Source of the DNA: Algoriphagus chordae
GTDB taxonomy: Bacteria > Bacteroidota > Bacteroidia > Cytophagales > Cyclobacteriaceae
DNA: 64,000 nt
Direction of reading: 5' to 3'
Assembly: GCF_003254055.1 (NCBI RefSeq)
Contig: NZ_QKZT01000003.1
Location: 1-64,000 of the forward strand
Position 1 is the first letter of the stretch, and each line of letters starts with the position of its first letter. Below, in pieces: positions 26,342-36,400 of this stretch. The notes beneath the pieces are model-generated. The model was not told where the DNA came from. It saw nothing but the letters and a program-made list of their open reading frames with translations, and did no database searches. Both the position numbers and the translations under genes were made by a program.

Positions 26342-26903
26342 TGATTCTCCTTTCTTTTGGTGTTTGACTGGCAATTTTTTCCTTCAAAGTATTCCTTGCC
26401 CGATTGAGCTGGGACTTCGAAGTGCTTTCGGTAATCCCCAAGAGATCTGCGATTTCTTGGTGTGAGAAACCTTCGATTGCGTAGAGGTTGAAAACTGTCC
26501 GATATCCTACCGGGAGGCTTTCTACCATTCTCATCAAATCATCGGTTTCCATATGATTGAGTTCGTAGTTATGATCCTGATATGCAGCATCATTTTCCAT
26601 ATTGATCTCCATCATAAGATGACGGTTGCTTCTAAGCGTCATCAAAGCTTGTGTGACGATGATCCGCTTCATCCAGCCTTCGAAACTCCCTTTGGACTGA
26701 AACTGAGGAAGTTTTTCGAAGATTTTCATAAAGCCTTCGATCATCACATCTTCGGCATGTTCCCGATCCTTGAGGTATCGGATGCAGATGGCCAAGAATT
26801 TCCCCGAGTACTGATCGTACAAGTGGCGCTGCGCCAGTCGGTCGCCTTTGAGGCATCCTTGTACTAATCTTGATTCGGTTGAAAAATTGACTCTGCTGAA
26901 CAT
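26334..26903 (-). CDS. ECF sigma factor of the RpoE type
   Basis: A 189-residue sigma-70 family protein. Region 2 (about 25-95) includes YDQYSGKFLAICIRYL and the -10-binding EDVMIEGFMKIFEKL stretch. Region 4 (about 125-180) carries the helix-turn-helix GFSHQEIADLLGITESTSKSQ. It lacks regions 1 and 3, as expected for ECF factors. It heads an operon with an anti-sigma-like protein, two barrel proteins and a DUF4097 protein, so it probably answers an envelope signal and may activate its own operon. Confidence 0.93.
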   Translation of the reverse strand: MFSRVNFSTESRLVQGCLKGDRLAQRHLYDQYSGKFLAICIRYLKDREHAEDVMIEGFMKIFEKLPQFQSKGSFEGWMKRIIVTQALMTLRSNRHLMMEINMENDAAYQDHNYELNHMETDDLMRMVESLPVGYRTVFNLYAIEGFSHQEIADLLGITESTSKSQLNRARNTLKEKIASQTPKERRING

Positions 26904-27230
26904 TTGGTATAGCTTTCAATTAGGTAGATGCCCGTATTGAAAAAATGGTTGCGTGGCTAAGTGAAAAAAAGTTAATAATTTTTGATTAATGAACTGATTA
27001 AAGGATGGTGTAATCGTAATCATCTTAAAATAAGGGCTTTACAATGAATTATAAGATCACGTTTTCTGGGACTTAATATTGTATCGAAAGTAAGGATTAA
27101 TGAATTGGTTTCTTGAATAGGGTTATCCGGATTTATACAAGTGTACAATTTAACTTCATTTCATTTTTTACAAACTCTATTCTTTTACTTTACAAACCCC
27201 GAAGGATTGAAACAATTCATAACCGTGATG

Positions 27231-27277
27231 AGGCCTCAACAGGAATATCCTTGGTTTTCTTTGTTGCTTTTGTAGTA
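27231..27277. repeat. 47-nt direct repeat, copy 1
   Basis: Starts AGGCCTCA and continues with GGAATATCCTTGG. It matches 27432-27478 with two mismatches at an offset of 201 nt. Confidence 0.75.
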
Positions 27278-27360
27278 GAGATTTTGAACCACAAAAGGAA
27301 CAAAGGGCATAAAGCTTTCGAATGAGATTTAATCTGAAATGAGAATATTTCTATGTTTTG

Positions 27361-27407
27361 CTATGATTCTATGTGGTGAAAAAAAAATTAACCACATAGA
27401 ATCATAG
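27361..27407. repeat. 17-bp perfect inverted repeat
   Basis: CTATGATTCTATGTGGT and ACCACATAGAATCATAG are exact complements with a 13-nt A-rich loop. There is no T-tract, so it is more likely a repeat element than a terminator. It lies between the two 47-nt direct repeats. Confidence 0.75.
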
Positions 27408-27431
27408 ATTTTCATAGAACTGAAATTATAT

Positions 27432-27478
27432 AGGCCTCATCAGGAATATCCTTGGTTTTCTTTGTTGCTTTTGTGGTA
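27432..27478. repeat. 47-nt direct repeat, copy 2
   Basis: Second copy of 27231-27277. The pair brackets the 17-bp inverted repeat, giving a compact mobile-element-like layout of about 250 nt without a gene. Confidence 0.75.
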
Positions 27479-27520
27479 AGCACATTTCCCACTAACATAA
27501 GGGTAGAACCAATTTTTTCA

Positions 27521-27567
27521 TAAAAAAAGGTCTCCGTCTGATCAAATTTATTGTCATGTGGAGACCT
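27521..27567 (-). terminator. Terminator of the lipoprotein gene
   Basis: AGGTCTCC pairs with GGAGACCT across a 24-nt loop, with seven Ts on the minus-strand side, about 25 nt past the gene end. Confidence 0.65.
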
Positions 27568-27590
27568 ACCTAGTACTCGATTTTCTCAAA

Positions 27591-28067
27591 TTAGAAAGCC
27601 GCCTTATAATTCACCACAATATCCAACAAAGTCCACTCACCGTCTTTCACTGTGACAGGCTGGATATTTCCTTCGCCATCGAAAATATTAGCGAAAAGCC
27701 CGTCTTCTTCCACAGTAAGGATGGAATATCTTCCAGGGCTTAAGTTAACAGAATATCTTCCGTCTTCATCAGTTTCGATTTCAGTGATTGGTTTAGCTGC
27801 CACTGATTGAAACAAACCGTTTTCTAAGGTCACATCAGAGATTTTGATGAGGGGATAGACTCTCACCGTTCTTTTGATTGGATCTCCAACAGTTATTCTC
27901 TTGTCTTTCTTTCCTTTTTTGGCTTCTTCAGTAATCATTGGCATTTGATTTCCTTCCTGCCAAGTCACTAGACCGACTACTCCTTGGCCTTCTGGTTGGT
28001 ATTGGGCACATTGAAATAGGATTAACGTAAAGGCTGCGATAAAAAGGACTCTAAGTAATTTGTTCAT
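27591..28067 (-). CDS. Lipoprotein with carboxypeptidase-regulatory-like fold
   Basis: A 158-residue protein with a hydrophobic leader ending in LFQC at Cys20, a slightly atypical lipobox with Gln before Cys. The C-terminal part (EIETDEDGRYSVNLSPGRYSI) has the strand pattern of carboxypeptidase-regulatory or CNA-B-like beta-sandwich domains. A basic insertion (KKGKKDKR) sits in the middle. It is probably a periplasmic or surface lipoprotein of unknown function. It is 45 nt downstream of the metallo-beta-lactamase gene on the same strand. Confidence 0.75.
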   Translation of the reverse strand: MNKLLRVLFIAAFTLILFQCAQYQPEGQGVVGLVTWQEGNQMPMITEEAKKGKKDKRITVGDPIKRTVRVYPLIKISDVTLENGLFQSVAAKPITEIETDEDGRYSVNLSPGRYSILTVEEDGLFANIFDGEGNIQPVTVKDGEWTLLDIVVNYKAAF

Positions 28068-28112
28068 GATAGAATGGTTTGAGGAGATTCGCCGGATAAA
28101 TACACCAGCTTT

Positions 28113-29513
28113 TCAAATTCCCTCAAACAGCATAAATGATTCCAAATAATTTGGAATGACTGTGTTCCACCCTAATTCATCCTTAAGCTTCTGCGCGAGC
28201 ACCGAGGCACTCTTTTCTTCCCCATGAATGATAAATGCAAGTTTGGGTTTTTCCCCAAATCCCTCAGCCCATTCCATCAACTCATTTTGATCGGCATGTG
28301 CAGATAAACCATCCACAGAATAGATTTTTGCTTTTACGGGTACTTCCTGACCGTAGATTCTTACTTCAGTATCACCGTTTACTAGTCTTCTTCCACGGGT
28401 TCCATCTGCCTGATAGCCTACGAAAACAACTCCATTTCTTTCATTCGGCAGGTGATGGAACAAATGATGTAGTACACGACCGCCTGTAGCCATGCCACTG
28501 GCAGAAATGATAATGGCTTTGCCTTTGAGATCATTCAGCGTCCGGGATTGCTCTTGCTTACGGAAATAATGAAGTTGAGTATGCTGGAAAGGATGCTGGT
28601 CTGTATCATCCAAAACTGCGATCAGCTGATGGTCTTGATGAAACTCTTTGTACAGTTTAGACACATTGATCGCCATCGGTGAATCGAGGTAAATTGGCAC
28701 ATTGGGGATTTTTCCTTTTCTCACCAATTGATATAGATAGTACATCACCAACTGGGTGCGTCCTACCGCAAATGCTGGAATAATCACCAATCCATCCCGC
28801 GAAAACACATCATTGATAGCTTTTGCGAGTTCTTCTTCCGGTTTCACAGAAGTGGAAACACGATCTCCATAAGTAGATTCTATCCAAACCACATCAGCTT
28901 CAGGAATCAAAGTAGGGGGATATAGTAAAGGATCATGATATCTTCCCAAGTCACCTGAGAAAACAAGCTTCTTGGTTTGAGTATCGCCTTTGATAACCAC
29001 CTTGGTAATGGCTGCCCCGAGAATATGCCCAGCGTAATAATAGGTGATTTCTACCTGAGGATGAATGGAAAAAGGCTTCTTGAAATCCTGAGGTACAAAA
29101 AGTGGAAAAACAGCTTCGGCATCTTCCACGGTATAGAGTGGTTCTGGATTTTCGTGCCTGGAATAGCCCTTTTTTCTAGCGTAATGAGCTTCTTCTTCCT
29201 GAAGTTTTCCAGAGTCCAAAAGCAATATTTTTGCTAATTCAGCAGTAACGGCTGTACAATAAATGGGACCAGAAAAACCATCCTTGACCAGTTTAGGAAG
29301 GGCGCCGATGTGATCCATGTGTGCATGAGTGAGCACGATTGCTTCCATGTCAGTAGGAGGCAAAGGGAATTTGTCCCAGTTTCTTCGTCGCAGTTCTTTT
29401 CTACCTTGAAAGAGTCCACAGTCTACTAGAAATTCAAAATCTCCCAGATCTATTAAATATCGGGAGCCTGTCACAGTGCCGGCAGCACCTAGGAATTTTA
29501 CAGTTACGTCCAT
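28113..29513 (-). CDS. Metallo-beta-lactamase/beta-CASP RNA-processing-type hydrolase
   Basis: From the ATG at 29513 the protein has 466 residues beginning MDVTVKFLGAAGTVTGS. The zinc motif LTHAHMDHIGALPKL, later GHILGAA and FSGDLGR, the beta-CASP segment (about 210-380, with ESTYGDR and SASGMATGGRVLHHL) and the RMMBL C-terminus (SVDGLSAHADQNEL) are all visible. The family comprises ribonucleases related to CPSF-73 and RNase J-like enzymes. The first 24 codons of the longer frame from 29585 overlap a terminator and are unlikely to be translated. Confidence 0.9.
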   Translation of the reverse strand: MDVTVKFLGAAGTVTGSRYLIDLGDFEFLVDCGLFQGRKELRRRNWDKFPLPPTDMEAIVLTHAHMDHIGALPKLVKDGFSGPIYCTAVTAELAKILLLDSGKLQEEEAHYARKKGYSRHENPEPLYTVEDAEAVFPLFVPQDFKKPFSIHPQVEITYYYAGHILGAAITKVVIKGDTQTKKLVFSGDLGRYHDPLLYPPTLIPEADVVWIESTYGDRVSTSVKPEEELAKAINDVFSRDGLVIIPAFAVGRTQLVMYYLYQLVRKGKIPNVPIYLDSPMAINVSKLYKEFHQDHQLIAVLDDTDQHPFQHTQLHYFRKQEQSRTLNDLKGKAIIISASGMATGGRVLHHLFHHLPNERNGVVFVGYQADGTRGRRLVNGDTEVRIYGQEVPVKAKIYSVDGLSAHADQNELMEWAEGFGEKPKLAFIIHGEEKSASVLAQKLKDELGWNTVIPNYLESFMLFEGI

Positions 29514-29542
29514 TGCTATCTTGAGTTTATAGCAAAAGATAC

Positions 29543-29571
29543 AAAAAAAGAGGCACCCATTTGGATGCCTC
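29543..29571 (-). terminator. Terminator after the PspC-domain gene
   Basis: A 9-bp stem GAGGCATCC/GGGTGCCTC (one G-T pair) with an AAAT loop and seven Ts on the minus strand. It sits between the PspC and metallo-beta-lactamase genes, so they may be separately transcribed. Confidence 0.85.
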
Positions 29572-29577
29572 CTTAGC

Positions 29578-31572
29578 TTAGTCAATTACAGCGGTGGTAT
29601 CTGCTGGGATTTTAGATTGATTAAATTTCGCTCTGCTGATACTATCGAGTTGATCTCGATTATAGTCTCCAGTGTCTGGCTCTTCTACTTCGAAATTGAC
29701 GCCTGAAGAATTTTCATCCTCATCAGACTTTACCTCTTCTTTGCAGGTGAGGCAAACCAATCCTTGCTGGTTAAATGCCCAAATCGTGTTTTGAGATAGG
29801 TCACTTGATTTGAAGCCATTTCTATAGATGGTGTTTCTCAGAATTTCGAGCAGAGATCGCTCCATGATAAACGGCTTCTCGTAAGGAATCTCAAGGAATA
29901 TATTCAGTTTCTGATCCCGGAAAGTACTCAGATTAGATACATCATATCCCTCGTCAAAGGTGATAATAGAATCCAATACAGTATAGTTATAGGTGATCAT
30001 TTTGGCATTGTTCATCGCTTCTGCCTTGGTCTTGCCTCTTGAGAAGAAATCTTCACGAAGGGTGACCAAGCTATCAGAAGTGCCTTCGAGCTTCAGATTG
30101 ACATTGTTGAAGGTAGATTCTTCACCTATAGGATTCAGTCTTAGAATCATGATTCCATCGGTGACAGGAACGTTTTGTTCTATCTTATGCCAGTTTTCTT
30201 CTTTGAACTGCGCTACGATCAGCGGGATCTGGAATGCACAGATGCCAACACAGAGTAACCATAGGCCCAGTGCTACGAAACCAAATCTTGCTCCTATCAG
30301 ATTCTTTTGCATCAAGACACTTAGTCCAAGAAGAATGATGATGATCCCTGGGATAATCATCAGGAATGAAGCGCCTATCACTAGCCAGATTGGGATCAGG
30401 TTGGAGAATAACTCTACTGGGAAATTATCCATAAGAACTCTGTAATCATCGTTGGTGAATACACCCAAGTACACTGCAAGGCTAAACATCGGAGCAATGG
30501 TCAAGCCTAGGCCGATAAAGAAGACAAACAGGCCAAAAATCACGCGGATTACATTCAGGATAAATCTTCCTAATGGACCCAAAGCTGATCCTATCGCTTC
30601 TATTACTTGTCCGATAACCCTAAATGGGGTCAAAAGGATTTGTCTCGTTTTGGATTCCGGAGCTTTTGGGATGGGATTGATATTTTCCTTTAAGGTAGAA
30701 TCAATATTGTCCAAGGTGATTTCTCCACCTTTCATACGGATGCGCTCAGTGATTGAGCTAGCTACTGGGGTGATAATCCAAAGAATCAGATAGATCAGGA
30801 ATCCCGAGCCGCCAGCAAGAATCAAAAAGGCTAAGGCCAAGCGAGTATAGATCACTTCTACACCGAAATAGGCCGCCAATCCACTGGCCACACCACCGAT
30901 TACCTTGTCATCAGGGTTTCTATAGAGCTTTTTGATGTTTTTATCTTCCTCTATTTCATAGGAAACAGGCAAAATAATCCAAAGCACGATGTATGCTATA
31001 GCAGCAAAAATCCCAAAACTAAGATTCAGTCTGAAGTCATCAAATGGCCAGATATCCAAGAATCCAAAGTTGAATCGCAAGTTGCCAGAAAACAGCAAGA
31101 GGATAGCGATCAGTCTGGTCCAAAGTGGATCTATGGAAAAGTAATGCGCCATTCCTGCACAAACTCCTCCTAGGATTTTTCGGTTTTCAAGGCGCACAAG
31201 TTTCTTGTAACCTTTTTTGCCAGCATCAGGAGGAGTTACATATTTGTAGAAATCCTGATCGTTTGAGGCATTTTCTTCTTCCTGATCAAACTCAGTTTTC
31301 TCCTCATCTACCGAAGCAAAATCTGCGATGGTCCCCATTTTCTCAATGAGTTTATCGACATTTTCGGCAGTGATCACCTGCTTATTGTTTTTCAGATTGC
31401 TCAGAAAAATCTCAGCGATTCGATTTTCAATATCAGATATGATCTCATGATTGTCTTTATATGAAGAAAAGTGAAGGTTGATCGCATCCAGATATTTGCG
31501 GAGCGTATCGTAACCGTCTTCTTCTATATGGAATAAAATCCCAGAGATGTTAATACTTATAGTCTTTTTCAT
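29578..31572 (-). CDS. Large double-PspC-domain membrane protein
   Basis: From the ATG at 31572 the product is 664 residues. A cytoplasmic N-terminal part (MKKTISINISGILFHIEEDG, about 1-95) precedes two PspC domains (about 127-205 and 216-275), each with the LGGVCAG/IGGVASG start and a membrane pass. Further membrane segments lie at about 325-355, 375-400 and 410-440, followed by a long extracytoplasmic C-terminal region with a CLTC pair. PspC proteins sense envelope stress. Next to a PadR repressor, this is a common Bacteroidota pairing. Confidence 0.88.
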   Translation of the reverse strand: MKKTISINISGILFHIEEDGYDTLRKYLDAINLHFSSYKDNHEIISDIENRIAEIFLSNLKNNKQVITAENVDKLIEKMGTIADFASVDEEKTEFDQEEENASNDQDFYKYVTPPDAGKKGYKKLVRLENRKILGGVCAGMAHYFSIDPLWTRLIAILLLFSGNLRFNFGFLDIWPFDDFRLNLSFGIFAAIAYIVLWIILPVSYEIEEDKNIKKLYRNPDDKVIGGVASGLAAYFGVEVIYTRLALAFLILAGGSGFLIYLILWIITPVASSITERIRMKGGEITLDNIDSTLKENINPIPKAPESKTRQILLTPFRVIGQVIEAIGSALGPLGRFILNVIRVIFGLFVFFIGLGLTIAPMFSLAVYLGVFTNDDYRVLMDNFPVELFSNLIPIWLVIGASFLMIIPGIIIILLGLSVLMQKNLIGARFGFVALGLWLLCVGICAFQIPLIVAQFKEENWHKIEQNVPVTDGIMILRLNPIGEESTFNNVNLKLEGTSDSLVTLREDFFSRGKTKAEAMNNAKMITYNYTVLDSIITFDEGYDVSNLSTFRDQKLNIFLEIPYEKPFIMERSLLEILRNTIYRNGFKSSDLSQNTIWAFNQQGLVCLTCKEEVKSDEDENSSGVNFEVEEPDTGDYNRDQLDSISRAKFNQSKIPADTTAVID

Positions 31573-31665
31573 GTGTTTATAATTTTCTGTCAAAGGCCAC
31601 ATGGAATCTCGCATTACCGATAATCATCTTTCCGTCTGTTGCCTGTTGCATGCTCGATTTCATGA

Positions 31666-31995
31666 TCAATTCTTGGAGGTGATTAGAAGGGTGGAATTGA
31701 CTAGTGAATCCCAGGTGTTGGAAAGTGTGGCTAGAAAGGCCTTTCCTTCTTCTGTAATTGAGTAGTATTTCCTCGGAGGTCCCGATTCAGATTCTACCCA
31801 GCGATATTCTACCAAGGAGGCAGACTTCAGGCGATTGAGTAATGGATAAAGCGTTCCTTCCACTACGATCATTTGAGCTTGGGTCAGCTCTTCTATCAGA
31901 TCTGAAGTATAAACCTCGCCTCTGGAAATGATATGCAACACGCAAAACTCTAAGAGTCCTTTGCGCATTTGAATCTGTGTGTTGGCGACATTCAT
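31666..31995 (-). CDS. PadR family transcriptional regulator
   Basis: A 109-residue winged-helix repressor. It has the family start MRKGLLEFCVLHIIS, the recognition region TQAQMIVVEGTLYPLLNRL, and the wing with SGPPRKYYSITEEG. It lies 93 nt upstream of the PspC-domain gene in the same direction and probably represses both. An inverted repeat at 32026-32041 could be its operator. Confidence 0.92.
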   Translation of the reverse strand: MNVANTQIQMRKGLLEFCVLHIISRGEVYTSDLIEELTQAQMIVVEGTLYPLLNRLKSASLVEYRWVESESGPPRKYYSITEEGKAFLATLSNTWDSLVNSTLLITSKN

Positions 31996-32025
31996 TTGTT
32001 AGGTGATTTTTGTTTCAATGTTTCA

Positions 32026-32041
32026 GGGAATTCTTATTCCC
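32026..32041. promoter_or_regulatory. Possible PadR operator
   Basis: GGGAAT and ATTCCC are perfect arms around TCTT, 31 nt upstream of the padR start. PadR proteins commonly bind inverted repeats in their own promoters. The known ATGT-n8-ACAT consensus is not matched. Confidence 0.3.
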
Positions 32042-32323
32042 GTCCCCATTTGCTAAAGAAAAATTATACCAATCTTTTCCAAGCTACCTTGCATAACCTA
32101 ATTCCTTGCGATAAACAGGTAGTAGGTATAGTATTGTGAGGTGAAAAACTAGCTTAAGGTTGTTTAATCGTTGATTTATAAATTTTGTCTGGAGGAGAAA
32201 AAAATAATTTGAGAATATCCAGCTCACCTGGACTTTTATGAAATGTTAAAATTATGAACATATTTGTGTACGATGGCGGACAGGGAATTGCTTGATTATC
32301 AAGAATTGTAGTTTGAATTAAAA

Positions 32324-32331
32324 TAGCTTTG
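32324..32331 (+). promoter_or_regulatory. Possible -7 box before the PorV-like gene
   Basis: TAGCTTTG fits TAnnTTTG and lies 23 nt before the GTG start. A well-spaced -33 box is not evident. Confidence 0.3.
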
Positions 32332-32353
32332 ATAAAATCATTTATTTTGGACT

Positions 32354-33487
32354 GTGAAATATAGAAGTCGGGCGCATTTTTTTTACTTAATACTACTGCT
32401 GTCATGCTGGACAGGTCATGCAAAGCTGTTTTCACAAGATTTGGCTCCCAAATATTCCAATGAGTTTCTGAATATAGGAGTTGGTGCAAGAGCGCTAGGG
32501 ATGGGGAGAGCGCAAGTTTCCGCTGTCCGGGATGTGACCGCGGCATATTGGAATCCTGCAGCCCTGATGGGAGTTCAGCACAAATATGAATTTAGCTTGA
32601 TGCACTCGGAGTATTTCGCTGGAGTAGCACAATACGATTACTTGGGCTTTACCACACCAGTCAAAGATCAAAGCCAGATTGCTGTTTCCTTGATCCGATT
32701 TGGAGTTGATGATATTCCGGATACTCGATTTCTGTACGATGCCAATGGCGCTTTGAATTATAATAATATTCAGTTCTTCAATGCGGCAGATTATGCCCTG
32801 CTACTGAGCTATGCGAGAGATCTATCGGATAATTTCAAAGTCGGCATGAACGCTAAGGTTATCCATAGAAATGTGGGGAAATTTGCACAGGCCTGGGGTT
32901 TTGGACTAGATGTGGGAGGGATTTATATCAAAGATCATCTCACACTGGGATTGATGGTACGTGATATCACAACTACTTTCAATGCCTGGTCACATGATGC
33001 CGACTTGGTTCGGGAGATATATGCGCAGACCGATAATGAGATTCCTGTCAATTCGGTTGAGTTGACCTTGCCACGAGCGATTTCGAGTGTAGCTTATACT
33101 TTTCAGATCGGAAAGCAGTTTAGCTTGCTGACGACTTTGGATCTAGATATGACCTTCGATGGAGCGAGAAATACGCTGATCAGCAGTTCTTTTTTGAGTG
33201 TTGATCCGCGATTTGGATTGGAAGCAGGTTTTCAGAATATGGCCTTCCTCCGTGCTGGCATCGGAAATTTCCAATACATCAAAGATTTTGACGGAAAAGA
33301 AAGCTTGAATATGCAGCCAAGTATGGGGATTGGAGTTTTTATTAGCGAACGTTTTCAGATTGATTACGCCCTTTCAGATATTGGAAATGTGTCCGAAACT
33401 CCCTATTCCCATGTATTTAGTGTAAAAGTGAGTTTGGATAAATTGGATCCTGATTTTAGGAAATTTAAAAGCTGGACAGACAAATGA
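32354..33487 (+). CDS. PorV/PorQ-family outer-membrane barrel (type IX secretion)
   Basis: A 377-residue protein starting at GTG with a signal peptide (about 1-28). The mature start FLNIGVGARALGMGRAQVS and DVTAAYWNPAAL are the hallmark of the PorV/PorQ family, FadL-like 14-strand barrels that shuttle cargo at the type IX secretion surface complex. Later strands and the C-terminal SHVFSVKVSL fit a barrel. It overlaps the PorU-like gene by ATGA, so the two are coupled and may form a dedicated pair at the cell surface. Confidence 0.88.
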   Translation: MKYRSRAHFFYLILLLSCWTGHAKLFSQDLAPKYSNEFLNIGVGARALGMGRAQVSAVRDVTAAYWNPAALMGVQHKYEFSLMHSEYFAGVAQYDYLGFTTPVKDQSQIAVSLIRFGVDDIPDTRFLYDANGALNYNNIQFFNAADYALLLSYARDLSDNFKVGMNAKVIHRNVGKFAQAWGFGLDVGGIYIKDHLTLGLMVRDITTTFNAWSHDADLVREIYAQTDNEIPVNSVELTLPRAISSVAYTFQIGKQFSLLTTLDLDMTFDGARNTLISSSFLSVDPRFGLEAGFQNMAFLRAGIGNFQYIKDFDGKESLNMQPSMGIGVFISERFQIDYALSDIGNVSETPYSHVFSVKVSLDKLDPDFRKFKSWTDK

Positions 33488-36400
33488 TAAAAAGACTACT
33501 CATCGTTTTTCTGGCATTCCTCATGCTTTCCAATCTGGCTCTAGCGCAGCAGCCCGTTTGGTACAATTATGACCAAACCTACTACAAAATCCCTACAGCC
33601 ACTGATGGCATTCACCGGGTTTCTGCAACCTCCCTTAGCAATTCTGGGATCAATTTAAGCAGCCTAGATCCAAGAAATATCAGGATGTATCATCGAGGGG
33701 AAGAGGTCGCAATTCATATTGAAGGAGAAAATGACGGGAGATTCGACACTGGCGATTACATAGATTTCTTTGGAATGAGAAATGATGGTACGCTGGATAA
33801 ATTACTTTACCCTGATTTTGACCAGATCCCCAATCCTTATTTCAATACTACATCCGATACCACTGCATTTTTCCTTACCATCACAGCAGGGCAAAGTGGA
33901 AAACGGATGAATCTCCGAACTGCGCCCGAGACTAACTTACCTCAAGCGAATAGCTATTCTTCCGAAGAATTACTGGCACTTGGCGAGCAGTATTCCTTGG
34001 GTATCGGCTACTCCTTTGATTTTAGATTATCCAAGTTTGATCTGGGTCAGGGATGGATGTCGGCAGTCATCACGAAAGGGAAAACACGTCAGCTGAGCTT
34101 TGATCAATTGGGAGCAATGGGAAATTCCGGCTCCGGAAAACTGGAAATAGGTATAGTAGGTAGATCTGCCAATGCCCATAGTACCAAAATATATGCTGGA
34201 GCTACTGCTGCCTCTCAGAGGTTGCTTACGACGCTGAGTTTTACGGGATATGAATATCCTCAGCAATCACTTGAATTGCAGATGTCTGATTTCAATCCTG
34301 ATGGAAGCATCCTGATTTCTATCGAATCGGCTGGATCCGAATCAGTAGATAATGTGTCTGTGGCTTTCGCCAAAATCAGCTTTCAAAACACCGTGAGCTC
34401 AGGAGATTTTGCTTCGAAACTTTTCATTTCCCCAGATGGAAATCAACAGATTCAGCTTTCACAGCTTTCGGGTACTTATTCAGCCTTGGAGATTTCAGAT
34501 CCTGCAAATCCCGAGAAGGTTCAGTTAGCTACTGCTGCAGAGACCCTTTCGTTTAGATCTGCGGTGGCAAATGATTCCTCTAGGGTTTGGCTGCAAAATG
34601 AGGAAAACATCATTTCGGTTGCCGCATTGGAACCTGTGAAGTTCAGAAATTTCCTAGCTCAGCCTGCCAACTATATTTTGGTTGGGCATCAGTTGCTTGA
34701 GCGCACAAGCACACAATTCGACAATCCTTTGCAGGCCTATGCCGAACACAGGGCTTCGCCTGCGGGTGGAGGTTTTGAGGTGCTGTCTGTCAACATGGAA
34801 GAGTTGTACAATCAATTCTCTTACGGGGAATATTCTCCAGTAGCGATTTATGAGTTTCTGAAAGCCTATTACCCTGTTCATAAGCCTACTCATATGTTGT
34901 TTGCGGGAAGATCACTTGCGATGTATTCTACCGCAAGAGCTGGCGGAGTCACATATTTCTATAGAAATAATCCAGCTGCTTTTAGCTTTCAAGATCTGAT
35001 TCCTGCAGGTGGATTTCCTTTTTCAGACAATATCTATACGCTAGGCCTTGATCCTTCCAAGCCTTATTCTCCTGCTTTGGCCGTAGGCAGAATTCCTGCT
35101 AGAAATTCACAGCAACTTGCAGATTACCTGAGCAAAGCAATTGAAAAAGATGCTGTGGCAATCTCAGATTCCTGGCAAAAGGAGCTAATTCACCTTTCTG
35201 GCGGGGTATCAGAGTTTGAATTGGATCGATATTTTAATTTCCTGAATGGCTTCAAGACCATTGCCGAAGGCCAATATTTGGGAGGAAATGTGACCACTTA
35301 TCGTAAGCGGTCTAACTCGACGATCGAAGTAATTGATATTACCGGAGATCTGAATGAGGGTAGATCCATGCTTACGTTTTTTGGGCATGGGGCTCCTACT
35401 GTAATTGATATAGAAATTGGTTTTGCGTCAGATCCGACTTTGAATTATCAGAACAAGGGGAAGTATCCTATCATGCTCTTCAATGGTTGTGACTATGGGG
35501 CTGCTTACGGCAATAGCTATACGCAAGGTGAGGATTGGGTGATAACGCCGGATAAGGGAGCTATTTCTGTTTTAGCAAATTCTGCAATTGGCGTAGATGT
35601 CTATTTACGCAGGTATTCTGACATGTTTTACAAAAAAGCTTTTTCTGACAGTAGCTTGATTTATCGCACACTAGGCGAAGTAAAACGGGAGGCTGATGAA
35701 GCATTTGTTACCAGTTATGGTACATCTCCGCTCTCATACTCACATATGGAGCAGATGATCAATTATGGCGATCCTGGGATACGGATTTTCCCGGCAGACA
35801 AAGCTGACTATGCGATCAAAGTCGAAGAAGTATCAGTAGATAGTTTTGATGAAATCCCAGTTTCGGTGCTTTCGGATAGTTTGAAATTAAGTTTTGTGCT
35901 GAGAAATATCGGTAGGGTAGACACTGACTCTATTGAATTTGAGGTGACGAGAAAATTGCCTGATGGAACCACGGAGTCGTTTTCACCAGTGAAGATTCCA
36001 TACATTGCTCGCATTGACACACTCTTTTTTACCATTCCGAATACAGGGAGAAATTCTGCAGGAGAAAACAGCTTTGGAATAGAAGTGAATTCGAATAAAG
36101 AAGTGGAGGAAATGACTTTCACAAATAATACGGTCAGCTACACCAAGTTCATTCCACTGAGTGGTACGCTGAATCTGTATCCTCTGGGATATGGAATAGT
36201 CAGCGAAACTGATACGAAACTAGTCGCTCAGGTTCCAGGGAAAAGTACCGAGGATAGAACTGTAATTATCCAATTAGATACAGCCGCAGCCTTCAATTCG
36301 GCTTACCGCAAAGAACTTCGCCTTACCACGAGAGGATTAGCAGAGATGCCTTTGTCTTTGACTGCTTTCTCAGATAGCACGACTTTCTATTGGAGATCCA

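Larger units (their letters stand above)
26904..27590. other. Intergenic region with direct repeats and a long hairpin
   Basis: This 687-nt gap lies upstream of the ECF operon and downstream of the lipoprotein gene. It contains a 47-nt direct repeat (27231-27277 and 27432-27478), a 17-bp perfect inverted repeat (27361-27407) and a terminator (27521-27567). No convincing gene is present. Confidence 0.6.
31996..32353. other. Divergent promoter region of padR and the PorV-like gene
   Basis: This 358-nt gap holds a short inverted repeat (32026-32041) near padR and a -7-like box (32324-32331) near the PorV-like gene. A 130-codon antisense frame crosses it into the next gene but has no protein-like composition. 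Confidence 0.5.

Noticed and set aside
32154..32546. 130-codon minus-strand ORF
   Set aside because: It overlaps the start of the PorV-like gene, its composition is shadow-like, and it lacks start support.
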